Of a DNA stretch of 64,000 bases, positions 27,133 to 36,055 are shown one piece after another. This DNA comes from Brevibacillus brevis NBRC 100599 (lineage in GTDB: Bacteria > Bacillota > Bacilli > Brevibacillales > Brevibacillaceae): NCBI RefSeq assembly GCF_000010165.1, contig NC_012491.1:2611501-2675500 (forward strand), in the 5' to 3' direction. A model generated the notes under the pieces. The model was given only the letters and a program-made list of their open reading frames with translations. It ran no database searches and was not told the origin of the DNA. Made by a program: the position numbers and the translations under genes. How positions within the stretch are numbered: the first letter of the stretch is position 1; each line of letters starts with the position of its first letter.

Positions 27133-28427
27133 TCCATGACATCCACATGCAGGCGATTCTGGACGCTTCTCATGACGGGATCATTGCGGTCGATCGGGAT
27201 TCGATTATAATCGGAGTCAATAAAAATGCGATGGAAATACTCGGTCTGCCTAGCAATATTGTTGGACAAAAAATTACCCGTTATATCCCTAATTCAGATA
27301 TGTTGAGGATTTTGGCAACGGGAAAAAAAGAGATAGGGGACATTGCGACGATCCTGAATCGACAAATTATCATCAACCGTTTGCCGATTGTCATAGAGGG
27401 TGAAATCGTGGGGGCGGTTTCCACTTTTAAAGAGATTACCGACATTCAAAAAATGGAGATGCGCATTCGCAAGCAAAGCATGGAGAGCGGCTTGGAAGCC
27501 AAATTCCGCCTGGAGGATATCATTGGAGAATCTGCTGCGATCCGGGAAGCAAAGGAATGGGCGGAAACATTTGCGCGGACAGATGCGACCGTTCTTATAC
27601 AGGGAGAGACTGGGACTGGCAAGGAGCTGTTTGCTCAAGGGATACATTTGAGCAGCCAGCGTGCAACCGGACCGTTCATCCCGGTTAACTGTGCGGCTCT
27701 CCCTGGCAATTTATTGGAGAGCGAGTTGTTTGGATACGAGGAGGGCGCTTTTACTGGCGCGCGAAAAGGTGGAAAGCCCGGGCTGTTTGAATTGGCCCAC
27801 GGAGGCACTCTGTTTCTCGATGAAATCGGAGAGATGTCGATTCCGATCCAAGCGTTGCTCTTGCGTATCTTGCAGGAGAAAAAAGTGCGCAGAATCAGCG
27901 GAGAGCGTATCGTCCCTGTCGATGTGAGAATCATTGCGGCAACGAATCGGGATTTGGAACGACTGGTCGAGGAAAAGCAGTTTCGTTCAGACCTGTACTT
28001 CCGATTGAATGTGTTGACGCTTGAGTTACCTGCTTTGCGAGAGCGAATCGAAGATATTCCTCTATTGGTGACATCGATCATGGAAGAAATCAAGGAACGG
28101 GAAAATAAAAGGCATTTGAAAGTAGAAGAGGCCGTTTTTCACGTTCTCAAACAATACGACTGGCCAGGCAATGTACGAGAGCTGCGCAACGTAGTGGAAA
28201 GAATGGTCTTGCTTTGCAAGGATGACGCGCTTGGCAAGGGGGACACAGCTTTTTTTGCCAAGAAGCTGTATCAGCGACAATCTTACCGAGACCATGAAGA
28301 GGGAGAAGCAGAAGCCATCCGAAAGGTTTTGGCGGAGACGAAGGGAAACAAAGGGGAGGCGGCGAAAATTTTGGGAATGGATCGGTCCACCCTATGGAGA
28401 AAAATGAAGCGCTACGAAAGGTCGTAA
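27129..28427 (+). CDS. Sigma-54-dependent transcriptional activator (PAS-AAA+-Fis)
   Basis: 432 aa. N-terminal PAS-type sensor (about 5-110), AAA+ domain with Walker A GETGTGKE (159-166), the sigma-54 contact loop GAFTGA (206-211), Walker [11 protein letters not shown] (about 232-241) and arginine-finger region, then a Fis-type helix-turn-helix ([21 protein letters not shown], about 405-425). It lacks a receiver domain, so it is controlled by ligand or partner, as in RocR/AcoR-type proteins. It lies directly upstream of two palindromes and a -24/-12 promoter driving the ECF operon, its likely target. Confidence 0.95.
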   Translation: MIHDIHMQAILDASHDGIIAVDRDSIIIGVNKNAMEILGLPSNIVGQKITRYIPNSDMLRILATGKKEIGDIATILNRQIIINRLPIVIEGEIVGAVSTFKEITDIQKMEMRIRKQSMESGLEAKFRLEDIIGESAAIREAKEWAETFARTDATVLIQGETGTGKELFAQGIHLSSQRATGPFIPVNCAALPGNLLESELFGYEEGAFTGARKGGKPGLFELAHGGTLFLDEIGEMSIPIQALLLRILQEKKVRRISGERIVPVDVRIIAATNRDLERLVEEKQFRSDLYFRLNVLTLELPALRERIEDIPLLVTSIMEEIKERENKRHLKVEEAVFHVLKQYDWPGNVRELRNVVERMVLLCKDDALGKGDTAFFAKKLYQRQSYRDHEEGEAEAIRKVLAETKGNKGEAAKILGMDRSTLWRKMKRYERS

Positions 28428-28430
28428 AAA

Positions 28431-28470
28431 TTGATGCAATTGCAACAATGTCGATGCATAATTGCAACAG
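28431..28470 (+). promoter_or_regulatory. Paired palindromic sites, candidate activator-binding UAS
   Basis: TGCAATTGCA (28435-28444, perfect palindrome) and TGCATAATTGCA (28455-28466, imperfect) sit in the related contexts GATGCA..TTGCAACA. Their centres are about 21 bp apart, two helical turns, and they lie 55-90 bp upstream of the sigma-54 promoter, the normal place for an enhancer-binding activator. Confidence 0.75.
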
Positions 28471-28520
28471 AGTGCCACCGTTAGTAGCTTAATTTACAGA
28501 AAATTAAAAACATATTTATT

Positions 28521-28536
28521 TGGCATGGTAGTTGCT
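28521..28536 (+). promoter_or_regulatory. Sigma-54 (-24/-12) promoter of the ECF/peptidase operon
   Basis: TGGCATGGTAGTTGCT matches the consensus TGGCAC-N5-TTGCW at all but one position, with GG and GC exactly 10 bases apart. The first gene starts 53 bases downstream. Confidence 0.9.
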
Positions 28537-28588
28537 TATTTATAGGAACACAACACATACGACTTTTACGAAGAGGCGAGGGGAGAGC

Positions 28589-29458
28589 ATGACACCACAA
28601 CCGATTATTCGTGTAGAAAATGTCTCGTTTGCCTATCAGGTTAACCAAGAGCAACAAATTCCTGTCCTGCAAAATGTCTCCATGGAGGTGTTTCCAGGAG
28701 AGTATGTGGCCATCATTGGTCATAATGGATCCGGTAAGTCAACACTGTCTAAGCATCTCAATGGAATATTGACTCCAAAGGAAGGCGATGTCATCGTTAA
28801 CGGAATCAACACGCGTGAAAAACAGCGCATTCATGAAGTGAGGAGCCGTGTCGGGATGGTTTTTCAGCATCCGGACAACCAGATTGTCGCGACGATTGTA
28901 GAGGACGATGTGGCCTTCGGATTGGAGAACATCGGAACATCGGCGGAAGAGATGAAAACACGAGTGGATTTTGCCCTAGAGGCAGTAGGAATGAGTGCCT
29001 TTCGCCATCGACCGCCTCATCATTTGTCTGGCGGACAAAAGCAGCGGATCGCCATTGCGGGGATATTGGCGATGAAGCCACAATGCCTCGTCATGGATGA
29101 AGCGACGAGTATGCTAGACAGCTACGGTAGACAGGATATTTTGGCAGTCGTCCGCAAGCTGCACCGCGAAGGAATGACGATTGTCACAGTGACCCATCAC
29201 ATGTCAGAGGTAGCAGAAGCGGATCGCGTCATCGTGATGGAGGGAGGCAAGATCGTATTGCAGGGCACTCCGCGAGAAGTATTTTCCCATCAGGAAAGAC
29301 TTCGCGAGCTGCATCTGGATGTTCCGGACGCGAGCCGGATTGCTCATCTCGTTCATTCCGAATATAGCGAATTTACACCTGATCTCATCCACAATGAGGA
29401 AGTTGTCGCGGAGGTTAATCGTCTGTACGTCAGACAAGCGGAGGCGAGTGGTTCATGA
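28589..29458 (+). CDS. ecfA1: ECF transporter ATPase 1
   Basis: 289 aa from an ATG after GAGGGGAG. Walker A GHNGSGKS (44-51), Q-loop FQHPDNQIVATIVEDDV (in part FQHPDNQ), signature LSGGQKQRIAIAG (about 146-158), Walker B CLVMDEATSMLD and H-loop. The Q-helix with PDNQ followed by E-D-D-V is characteristic of EcfA. It forms the ATPase heterodimer with the next gene and couples to EcfT. First gene of a sigma-54-driven operon. Unlike the usual ecfA1-A2-T cluster, it is not beside ribosomal-protein genes. Confidence 0.94.
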   Translation: MTPQPIIRVENVSFAYQVNQEQQIPVLQNVSMEVFPGEYVAIIGHNGSGKSTLSKHLNGILTPKEGDVIVNGINTREKQRIHEVRSRVGMVFQHPDNQIVATIVEDDVAFGLENIGTSAEEMKTRVDFALEAVGMSAFRHRPPHHLSGGQKQRIAIAGILAMKPQCLVMDEATSMLDSYGRQDILAVVRKLHREGMTIVTVTHHMSEVAEADRVIVMEGGKIVLQGTPREVFSHQERLRELHLDVPDASRIAHLVHSEYSEFTPDLIHNEEVVAEVNRLYVRQAEASGS

Positions 29459-30315
29459 CGCAACCGATCGTAAACGTAGAAAATCTATCTCATGTCTATA
29501 TGCAAGGAACGCCTCTCGAACATCGTGCTCTCGATCAGGTAACCATCCAGGTGGAAGAGGGCGAATGCTTGGCCATTATCGGTCATACCGGCTCGGGAAA
29601 ATCGACGTTAATCCAGCATTTTAACGGCCTGATTCGCCCTCAATCTGGTACGGTCATCATTAATGGAATGGATGTCTCTCAACCGAAGATCGATATACGT
29701 ACGTTGCGCAGACAAGTAGGGCTCGTTTTTCAAAACCCAGAGGATCAACTGTTCGAAAAGCTGGTCGGTGATGATGTAGCCTATGGCCCTTTTCGGATGG
29801 GGCTGCCTTTAGAGGAGGTGCGGCGACGCGTTCAGTGGGCGATGGACTTGGTTGGCCTCTCGTTTCAGGAGATGAAAGACCGTCCGACTTTTGCCCTAAG
29901 TGGCGGACAGAAGCGTAAGGTGGCATTGGCTGGCGTCCTTTCCTTGCAACCCAAGATTCTCGTGCTTGACGAGCCAACCGCAGGGCTAGACCCGCGCTCT
30001 CGTCTTGAGCTATTGGAACGCATCCGCCGTCTCAATCGGGAAGAAAAGCTTACCGTTATTTTCGTCTCACACAATATGGAAGAGGTCGCGAAGCTCGCTG
30101 ATCGCGTTTACGTCATGGCAAACGGCCATTCAGTCTGCGAGGGGACACCACGTGAAATTTTTGGCAATCAGGAATTACTGCGACAGCATCATATCGGCAC
30201 ACCGGAATCAGTTGATATTTTATACAGGCTCCGTGAGCAGGGCTACAGCATCGATCCAAGCGCTTTTTTACCTGAAGAGACGGCAATGGAAATTTTGAAA
30301 CTGATGAACCGCTAA
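29455..30315 (+). CDS. ecfA2: ECF transporter ATPase 2
   Basis: 286 aa, start overlapping the ecfA1 stop (ATGA). Walker A GHTGSGKSTLI (about 42-52), Q-loop FQNPEDQLFEKLVGDDV (in part FQNPEDQLF), signature LSGGQKRKVALAGVL (about 148-162), Walker B ILVLDEPTAGLDPRS. The motif set and the ending ..EEVAKLADRV fit EcfA2. Partner of EcfA1. Confidence 0.94.
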   Translation: MTQPIVNVENLSHVYMQGTPLEHRALDQVTIQVEEGECLAIIGHTGSGKSTLIQHFNGLIRPQSGTVIINGMDVSQPKIDIRTLRRQVGLVFQNPEDQLFEKLVGDDVAYGPFRMGLPLEEVRRRVQWAMDLVGLSFQEMKDRPTFALSGGQKRKVALAGVLSLQPKILVLDEPTAGLDPRSRLELLERIRRLNREEKLTVIFVSHNMEEVAKLADRVYVMANGHSVCEGTPREIFGNQELLRQHHIGTPESVDILYRLREQGYSIDPSAFLPEETAMEILKLMNR

Positions 30316-30328
30316 GGAGGGGGCACAT

Positions 30329-31165
30329 ATGTCAGCAGAATTTGAATTGACGCGCAATATTACCATCGGTCAATATTTACCCACTGCTTCTGTCGTTCAT
30401 CGTCTCGATCCTCGTTTCAAGCTGGGGGCTTTCGTCATCCTCATCCTAGCCATTGCCATCTGTGATACATACGTGGGCAACCTGTTTGCTTTAGCCATTT
30501 GTATCTGGATGTTTCAAATCTCGAGAATCCCCCTGCATTACGGCATATCCGGGATCAAGCCCGCCATCCCCTTTATCATTATTTTGGCAATCATGCAGTT
30601 GCTTTTCTACGGGGAGGTTGTCAATGGCGGAACCGTTTATTTGAAATACGGCTTCATCACGATCACGAGTGAGAGTGTGCGCCTCGTCATCGTGTCTGCC
30701 ATGCGCTTTGTAGAAGTCATATTCTTATCAAGTGTCCTCACGCTGAGCACTTCTACGACGGAACTCACGCACGGAATGGAACGACTGCTAGGGCCCTTGG
30801 AAAAAGTAAAATTTCCGGTTCACGCGTTTGCATTGATCATTACGATTGCTGTGCGCTTTGTACCTACCTTCGCGATGGAAATGGAAAAAATGATGAAAGC
30901 ACAAGCGTCCCGTGGTGCAGATTTCGGGACAGGAGAATGGTGGAGGATCATCCAGCGAACAAAAGACATGTTTCCCATCATCATCCCGTTGTTTAATGTG
31001 GCGCTTTCCAGAGCAGAAGATTTGATTTTGGCAATGGAAGCCAGATGTTACACACCAGGTGCCGCACGGACGAGATACACCCAATACAAGGCGGTAGGCA
31101 AGGATTACGTCGCGCTGATCGCAAGCATTGTCATTTCTGTCATCATGCTCGCCATACCTTGGTAG
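30329..31165 (+). CDS. ecfT: ECF transporter transmembrane subunit
   Basis: 278 aa with five to six membrane segments. The first 50 residues hold the TASVVHRLDPRFKLGAF start typical of EcfT (PxSxxHxLDPRxK). The two ATPase-docking Ala-Arg-Gly motifs are represented by KAQASRGADF (about 190-199) and AMEARCY (about 234-240), where the second is a relaxed form. The start is behind AAGGAGG. It couples ATP hydrolysis to the S component encoded next. Confidence 0.93.
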   Translation: MSAEFELTRNITIGQYLPTASVVHRLDPRFKLGAFVILILAIAICDTYVGNLFALAICIWMFQISRIPLHYGISGIKPAIPFIIILAIMQLLFYGEVVNGGTVYLKYGFITITSESVRLVIVSAMRFVEVIFLSSVLTLSTSTTELTHGMERLLGPLEKVKFPVHAFALIITIAVRFVPTFAMEMEKMMKAQASRGADFGTGEWWRIIQRTKDMFPIIIPLFNVALSRAEDLILAMEARCYTPGAARTRYTQYKAVGKDYVALIASIVISVIMLAIPW

Positions 31166-31230
31166 GGAGACTAGGGGGAACTCGCCCGAGTAGGGCATTC
31201 CACATAAAACGCGTAAAAGGAGGAGTATGC

Positions 31231-31788
31231 ATGGAAAAAGGCTTGACCGTTCGCAAGATTGTCATTGCAGGCGTTCTGGGCGCGATCGCGATTTTGCTCG
31301 GGGTGACACGTCTTGGCTACATTCCGGTTCCGACAGCAGCGGGCAATGCCACTATTATGCACATCCCGGCTGTTATCGGGGGCATAATGGAGGGCTGGGG
31401 CGTTGGTATGATCATTGGCCTTATATTTGGAGTCTCTTCTTTTTTAAATGCCACCGTTCCGCTTTTTAAAGACCCTCTTGTCGCCATTCTGCCACGCTTG
31501 TTCATCGGTGTGACTGCTTACTTGACTTACGTTGGTTTGAAAAACGTCAATCAGTATGTAGCGATTGGTGCCGCTGGCTTTATTGGGGCGATGACCAACA
31601 CAATCCTGGTCCTGGGTATGGCCGTCATTCGAGGCTATATGACCCTCGGTGTAGCGACAACGGTCGCAATCACGAGTGGTTTGCCAGAAGCAATTGTGTC
31701 TGTCATTGTTACGGTGGCTGTCGTTGCGGCTTGGAAAAAATTAGGATCAGCAGGCAGGCAAAAATCAAAAATTTCAGGAGACTTATAA
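31231..31788 (+). CDS. ECF transporter S component (substrate unknown, PanT-like)
   Basis: 185 aa from an ATG following AAAGGAGGAG. Five to six hydrophobic segments, first at about 7-28. Key stretches are IPVPTAAGNATIMHIPAVIGG (in part AGNATIMHIP, about 38-48), GFIFGVSSF-like IFGVSSFLNAT and KDPLVAILPRLFIG (about 84-97). These match the broad ECF S-component family that includes pantothenate-type transporters. Substrate is not determined. It precedes a P1 and an M20 peptidase and overlaps the P1 start by one base. Confidence 0.88.
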   Translation: MEKGLTVRKIVIAGVLGAIAILLGVTRLGYIPVPTAAGNATIMHIPAVIGGIMEGWGVGMIIGLIFGVSSFLNATVPLFKDPLVAILPRLFIGVTAYLTYVGLKNVNQYVAIGAAGFIGAMTNTILVLGMAVIRGYMTLGVATTVAITSGLPEAIVSVIVTVAVVAAWKKLGSAGRQKSKISGDL

Positions 31789-32750
31789 TGAGTGGAACGA
31801 TTGTTGACGTACCTGGCGTTCTCGTCGGGCATGCACAAAACGAAGAAACATTAACGGGATGTAGTGTAATTATGCTGGAAAAGCCATCTGTCTGCGGTGT
31901 GGATGTCCGGGGTTCTGCCCCGGGCACCCGTGAGACGGACCTCTTGGACCCTGTCAATCTGGTGAGTGTCGTCCATGCGATTTGCCTTTCCGGTGGTAGT
32001 GCATACGGTTTGGATGCTGCTACAGGTGTCATGCAGTATTTGGAAGAACAAGGCATCGGACTGGATGTTGGCTTTGGCGTCGTTCCTATCGTTCCAGCAG
32101 CAGTTTTGTTCGATCTGGCTGTAGGCGACTATCGGGTTCGTCCGGATCGTCAAATGGGCTATGAGGCAGTACAGGCAGCGAGCAGTGAGACAGTAGCACA
32201 AGGAAACGTCGGCGCTGGTACAGGTGCGTCAGTAGGAAAGCTGAATGGATTTGGGAATGCGATGAAGAGCGGGTTGGGCACAGCTTCCGTGATTCTACCC
32301 AATGGACTCGTCGTTGGCGCTATCGTCGCTGTCAATGCGGTCGGTCATGTCGTAGATCCCCAGTCAGGGACGATCATAGCTGGGCCGAGGGATGAACAGG
32401 GAACGATTCGGGATAGCATGGAGATAATGCGCCAGCGAGCTTTTGCCCCGATCCCTCCAGGTACAAACACGACGATAGCCGTAGTCGCGAGCAATGCCCG
32501 CTTGTCCAAAGCAGAAGCAAACAAAGTAGCGCAAATGGCTCATGACGGGCTTGCCCGTACGATCCGGCCGATTCACACCATGTACGATGGCGATACGATC
32601 TTTGCGGTAGCAACAGGCGAAGTCGAGACGAGTGTAGACTTGGTGGGCGCGTTATCCGCAGATGTGCTGGCGGAAGCCGTCATCCAAGCCGTTAAGCACG
32701 CAGAGGAGGCAGGGGGATTGCCTTCTTATCGCAGTTACTTCCAGGAATAG
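31788..32750 (+). CDS. P1-family (DmpA/NylC-type) peptidase
   Basis: 320 aa; the ATG overlaps the upstream stop (TAATG) and follows CAGGAG. This family are Ntn-type self-cleaving hydrolases acting on N-terminal or beta-amino-acid peptide bonds and amides. Diagnostic stretches are SGGSAYGLDAATGVM (about 67-81), GNVGAGTGASVGK and NTTIAVVASNA (about 227-237). By analogy with NylC, autocleavage would be at Asn227-Thr228, leaving Thr as nucleophile. It probably processes the molecule imported by the adjacent transporter, or a larger precursor of it (inference). Confidence 0.9.
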   Translation: MSGTIVDVPGVLVGHAQNEETLTGCSVIMLEKPSVCGVDVRGSAPGTRETDLLDPVNLVSVVHAICLSGGSAYGLDAATGVMQYLEEQGIGLDVGFGVVPIVPAAVLFDLAVGDYRVRPDRQMGYEAVQAASSETVAQGNVGAGTGASVGKLNGFGNAMKSGLGTASVILPNGLVVGAIVAVNAVGHVVDPQSGTIIAGPRDEQGTIRDSMEIMRQRAFAPIPPGTNTTIAVVASNARLSKAEANKVAQMAHDGLARTIRPIHTMYDGDTIFAVATGEVETSVDLVGALSADVLAEAVIQAVKHAEEAGGLPSYRSYFQE

Positions 32751-32787
32751 GTGTACCATAATGGGATGCAGAGGAGATGATTGGCGG

Positions 32788-34005
32788 ATGAATCAGGTAA
32801 TATCCTTTGTTGACGAGCAGGAAGTTGTGCGCCTAACGCAGGAGCTCGTTAGAATTCCGAGTGTGTTTCGCCCCGATCAGGCAGGAGCGAATGAAGAGCG
32901 GGTCGCGCTATTTGTCGCCGATTATCTTCGCAATATGGGGTTGCAGGTCTTCTATGAAGAGGTTGTTCCGGGCAGGCCAAATGTCATCGCGTTTTACGAT
33001 TCGGGTAGACCTGGCAAAACGCTTTTGTTCGAAGCCCATACAGATGTCGTAACAGAAGGGGACCGGGGGGCTTGGAGCTACGACCCTTTTGGCGGGACAA
33101 TATCTGGTGGGCGTATCTACGGGCGAGGCTCCTGTGACACAAAAGGAAATCTGGCTGCCGCAATATGTGCCGTCAAAGCAATCCAACGATCCAAACAGTC
33201 TTTTACAGGAAAAATCCTCCTGTGCATCCCTTGCGATGAGGAGGGCATGATGATCGGGATCAAAGATTTCATTCGGCGCGGCTGGGCCAATAATGTCGAT
33301 GCTGCGATCATCTGTGAACCGGAAGAAAATCAGCTCTGCATCACGCAAAAAGGAGCGATGCGAGCGATTCTTCGTACGTTTGGCAAAATGGCGCATGGAG
33401 CTATGCCATTGACAGGAATCAATCCGAACACAAGGATGGCACGCGCCATAGTCGCATTAGAGGGGCTGGAGCGCAAGGAAATGGCTCGTCTGGGAGAGCA
33501 CCCGATGTTGGGCTGGCCGAGTATCACTCCGACGATTTTGCAGGCACCGGTCAAAGGAGACGCTCAAATCAACGTCGTACCAGATCAATGCATGACTACA
33601 CTTGATATTCGCACGGTACCTGGGCAGGACCACCAAGGGCTGTACAAAGAAATCAGTGTCATATTAGAAGGATTAAGTAAAGAGGATGACAAGTTCAAAG
33701 CCACCTTGGAAGTCATCGAAGAGCGTCCTTGGACGTTGACTGGCATGAAGGAAGAAGTCGTGACCGCTGTCGCAAGCGCCTATCGGGAAATCACGAAAAA
33801 AGAACCCGTATACAATGGCGTTCCAGGTGCGACAGATGGAACCTTCCTGCACAAGGCAGGCATTCCGATTTTGACAACAGGCGCAGGCGATCGCCACATC
33901 CCTCATCATGCAGACGAGTACGTAGCCATTGACCAATTGATAGAATCTACTCAGCTTTTTGCCTTGTCTGCCTTGACGTTTTTGACGCAGCCGGTACGAG
34001 CTTGA
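32788..34005 (+). CDS. M20-family (ArgE/DapE-like) metallopeptidase
   Basis: 405 aa from the ATG at 32788, ten bases after GAGGAGA. Two-metal hydrolase: LFEAHTDVV (His and Asp, about 82-90), GRGSCDTKGNLAA (bridging Asp), PCDEEGMMIGI (Glu-Glu) and a late His in the HIPHHADEY stretch. The dimerisation domain is in the middle. Family members remove acyl groups or dipeptide residues from amino-acid derivatives. It is the last gene of the sigma-54 operon and precedes a terminator. Confidence 0.9.
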   Translation: MNQVISFVDEQEVVRLTQELVRIPSVFRPDQAGANEERVALFVADYLRNMGLQVFYEEVVPGRPNVIAFYDSGRPGKTLLFEAHTDVVTEGDRGAWSYDPFGGTISGGRIYGRGSCDTKGNLAAAICAVKAIQRSKQSFTGKILLCIPCDEEGMMIGIKDFIRRGWANNVDAAIICEPEENQLCITQKGAMRAILRTFGKMAHGAMPLTGINPNTRMARAIVALEGLERKEMARLGEHPMLGWPSITPTILQAPVKGDAQINVVPDQCMTTLDIRTVPGQDHQGLYKEISVILEGLSKEDDKFKATLEVIEERPWTLTGMKEEVVTAVASAYREITKKEPVYNGVPGATDGTFLHKAGIPILTTGAGDRHIPHHADEYVAIDQLIESTQLFALSALTFLTQPVRA

Positions 34006-34013
34006 TCGTATAC

Positions 34014-34052
34014 AAAAGACCTCTGCTTACGCTAGCGGCAGAGTCTTTTTTT
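34014..34052 (+). terminator. Terminator of the ECF/peptidase operon
   Basis: AAAGACCTCTGC pairs with GCAGAGTCTTT and is followed by a long T-run. Confidence 0.85.
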
Positions 34053-34080
34053 TCGCAAAAGAAGTTTTCTTAGTAAAAAC

Positions 34081-34110
34081 TTGCAGAATCTATCTAATTT
34101 TTTTTACAAT
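34081..34110 (+). promoter_or_regulatory. Sigma-A promoter of pepF
   Basis: TTGCAG (34081-34086) and TACAAT (34105-34110) with an 18-bp spacer, 37 bp before the pepF start. Confidence 0.6.
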
Positions 34111-34146
34111 AGGCTTGTTACATAAGTGAAAAGGAGGCGCGTGCCC

Positions 34147-35934
34147 ATGAATATGCGCTGGAATTTAGACGTCTTGTATTCCTCATTTGATGCACCAGAA
34201 TGGAAACGAGATTGGGAGAAGTTCGTACGGGAAACAGAAGAGATCAAAAGCTGGGCAGCGCAAAACTTGCAATCTTCAGAAGATGCAGTAGCGAAGATGG
34301 AGAAATACATCACGATGATGACCTCCGTCCTGCAAACGCAATTCCGCTTGTATGCCTACGGAGAGCTGACTGCCAGTGTCGATGCCAAGAATGAGGCAGC
34401 ACTGCTCGCGATTGAAAAAGTGCAGAATCAGGCTGTTGAATTGGTTGAACCAGGCGTACAATTCCAAAAATGGTTAGGATCGTTGAGCAACCTGGACGAG
34501 TTGATTACCCAGTCGGAACTGTTAGAAACACATCGTTTTATGTTGACAGAAATGTCAGACAAGAGCAAATACATGCTGGGAGAAAAAGAAGAAATCATCT
34601 TGGCAAAAATGAAAAATACAGGGTCAAATGCATGGACAAAGCTCCATGAAATGCTGACCTCCACATTGCTCGTAGACATTACAGTCGATGGAGAGCACAA
34701 GCAGCTTCCATTGCCAGTGGTGCGAAACATGGCGAACGAAAAAGATCCGCAGCTTCGCAAAACGGCATACGAGGCAGAACTTGCCGCTTACAAAAAAATC
34801 GTTGATGCTGCTGCTGCCAGCTTGAACGGAATTAAGGGCGAGGTTATTACCGTAGCGAAACTGAGAGGCTATGAATCACCACTGGATAAGACGTTGCAAG
34901 ACTCCCGCATGGATCGCGAGACGCTCGAAGCAATGCTTCAGGCAATGCGTGAGAGCCTGCCATCTTTCCATCAATACTTCCGTACAAAGGCGAAGCTGCT
35001 CGGTCATGAGAGCGCTCAGTTGCCGTTTTATGATTTGTTTGCGCCAGTGGGCGAGGCAGACATGCGTTTCTCTTATGAGGAATCCCGCGATTTCATCGTG
35101 AAGCATTTTGGTAGCTTTAGCGAAAAGCTCGCCAACTATGCAGCACGAGCGTATGACAATCAGTGGATAGATGCAGAGATTCGTGAAGGCAAGCGTGGAG
35201 GGGCATTCTGCTACAACCTGCACATCGTAGGGGAGAGCAGAATTATGTCCAACTACACAGGCAGCTACAGCGATGTGAGTACAATGGCACATGAATTGGG
35301 ACATGGCTATCACGGAGAATGTCTTGTAAACGAAGCCTTCTTGAATAGCGACTACCCAATGCCAATCGCTGAAACCGCGTCCATTTTGTGCGAAACCATC
35401 ATTGCAAATGCAGCGCTTGAACAAGCGACTTCCGAGGAAGCATTTGCGATTTTGGAAAATGATATCAGCGGAGCAAGTCAGGTGATCGTCGATATTTATA
35501 GCCGTTACTTGTTCGAGACTGCTGTCTTTGAGCGCAGAACAGAAGGTGCCTTGTCTGTTTCCACGCTGAACGAACTGATGCTGCAAGCGCAAAAGGATGC
35601 GTACGGAGATGGTTTGGATCCGGAAGCTCTGCACCCGTACATGTGGGTATGCAAACCGCACTATTATAGCGCCGATTACAATTTCTACAACTTCCCGTAT
35701 GCTTTTGGACTCCTGTTCGCGAAAGGCTTGTACGCAGAGTATCTCAAGCGCGGGGAAGCTTTTGTTGAGCAGTACGACAAGCTCTTGTCCGTAACGGGCA
35801 AAATGAGCATTGCGGATGTAGCAGCCATCATGGATGTTGATGTACGCTCCGTTGATTTCTGGCGGAATTCCCTCTCTTTGGTTGCAAAAGATATCGAAAA
35901 ATTCGTTGAGCTCGCGTCTGCTCGCCTGAACTAA
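34147..35934 (+). CDS. pepF: Oligoendopeptidase F (M3 family)
   Basis: 595 aa from the ATG at 34147, nine bases after AAGGAGG; GTG at 34141 is too close to the ribosome site. Zinc protease with the HExxH motif in MAHELGHGYHG (about 382-392) and the third ligand Glu in a following helix (SILCETIIAN). The N-terminal helical oligoendopeptidase-N region is present. It is cytoplasmic and degrades peptides of roughly 7-17 residues. Transcribed alone from its own promoter. Confidence 0.95.
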   Translation: MNMRWNLDVLYSSFDAPEWKRDWEKFVRETEEIKSWAAQNLQSSEDAVAKMEKYITMMTSVLQTQFRLYAYGELTASVDAKNEAALLAIEKVQNQAVELVEPGVQFQKWLGSLSNLDELITQSELLETHRFMLTEMSDKSKYMLGEKEEIILAKMKNTGSNAWTKLHEMLTSTLLVDITVDGEHKQLPLPVVRNMANEKDPQLRKTAYEAELAAYKKIVDAAAASLNGIKGEVITVAKLRGYESPLDKTLQDSRMDRETLEAMLQAMRESLPSFHQYFRTKAKLLGHESAQLPFYDLFAPVGEADMRFSYEESRDFIVKHFGSFSEKLANYAARAYDNQWIDAEIREGKRGGAFCYNLHIVGESRIMSNYTGSYSDVSTMAHELGHGYHGECLVNEAFLNSDYPMPIAETASILCETIIANAALEQATSEEAFAILENDISGASQVIVDIYSRYLFETAVFERRTEGALSVSTLNELMLQAQKDAYGDGLDPEALHPYMWVCKPHYYSADYNFYNFPYAFGLLFAKGLYAEYLKRGEAFVEQYDKLLSVTGKMSIADVAAIMDVDVRSVDFWRNSLSLVAKDIEKFVELASARLN

Positions 35935-35943
35935 ATTAGGAAG

Positions 35944-35976
35944 AACGTCCGCTATGTCATTAGCGGACGTTTTTTA
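35944..35976 (+). terminator. Terminator after pepF
   Basis: ACGTCCGCTA pairs with TAGCGGACGT and is followed by TTTTTT. Confidence 0.85.
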
Positions 35977-36055
35977 TTTATGCTGCTAAGCGTTTTTGTG
36001 CGCATAGGGAACAGAGGGGAAGGAGAAAGTAAGAAAAAACAGATGAGGTGATTAC

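Noticed and set aside
34876..35661. Minus-strand open frame (261 aa) inside pepF
   Set aside because: Shadow of the HELGH-containing peptidase gene.
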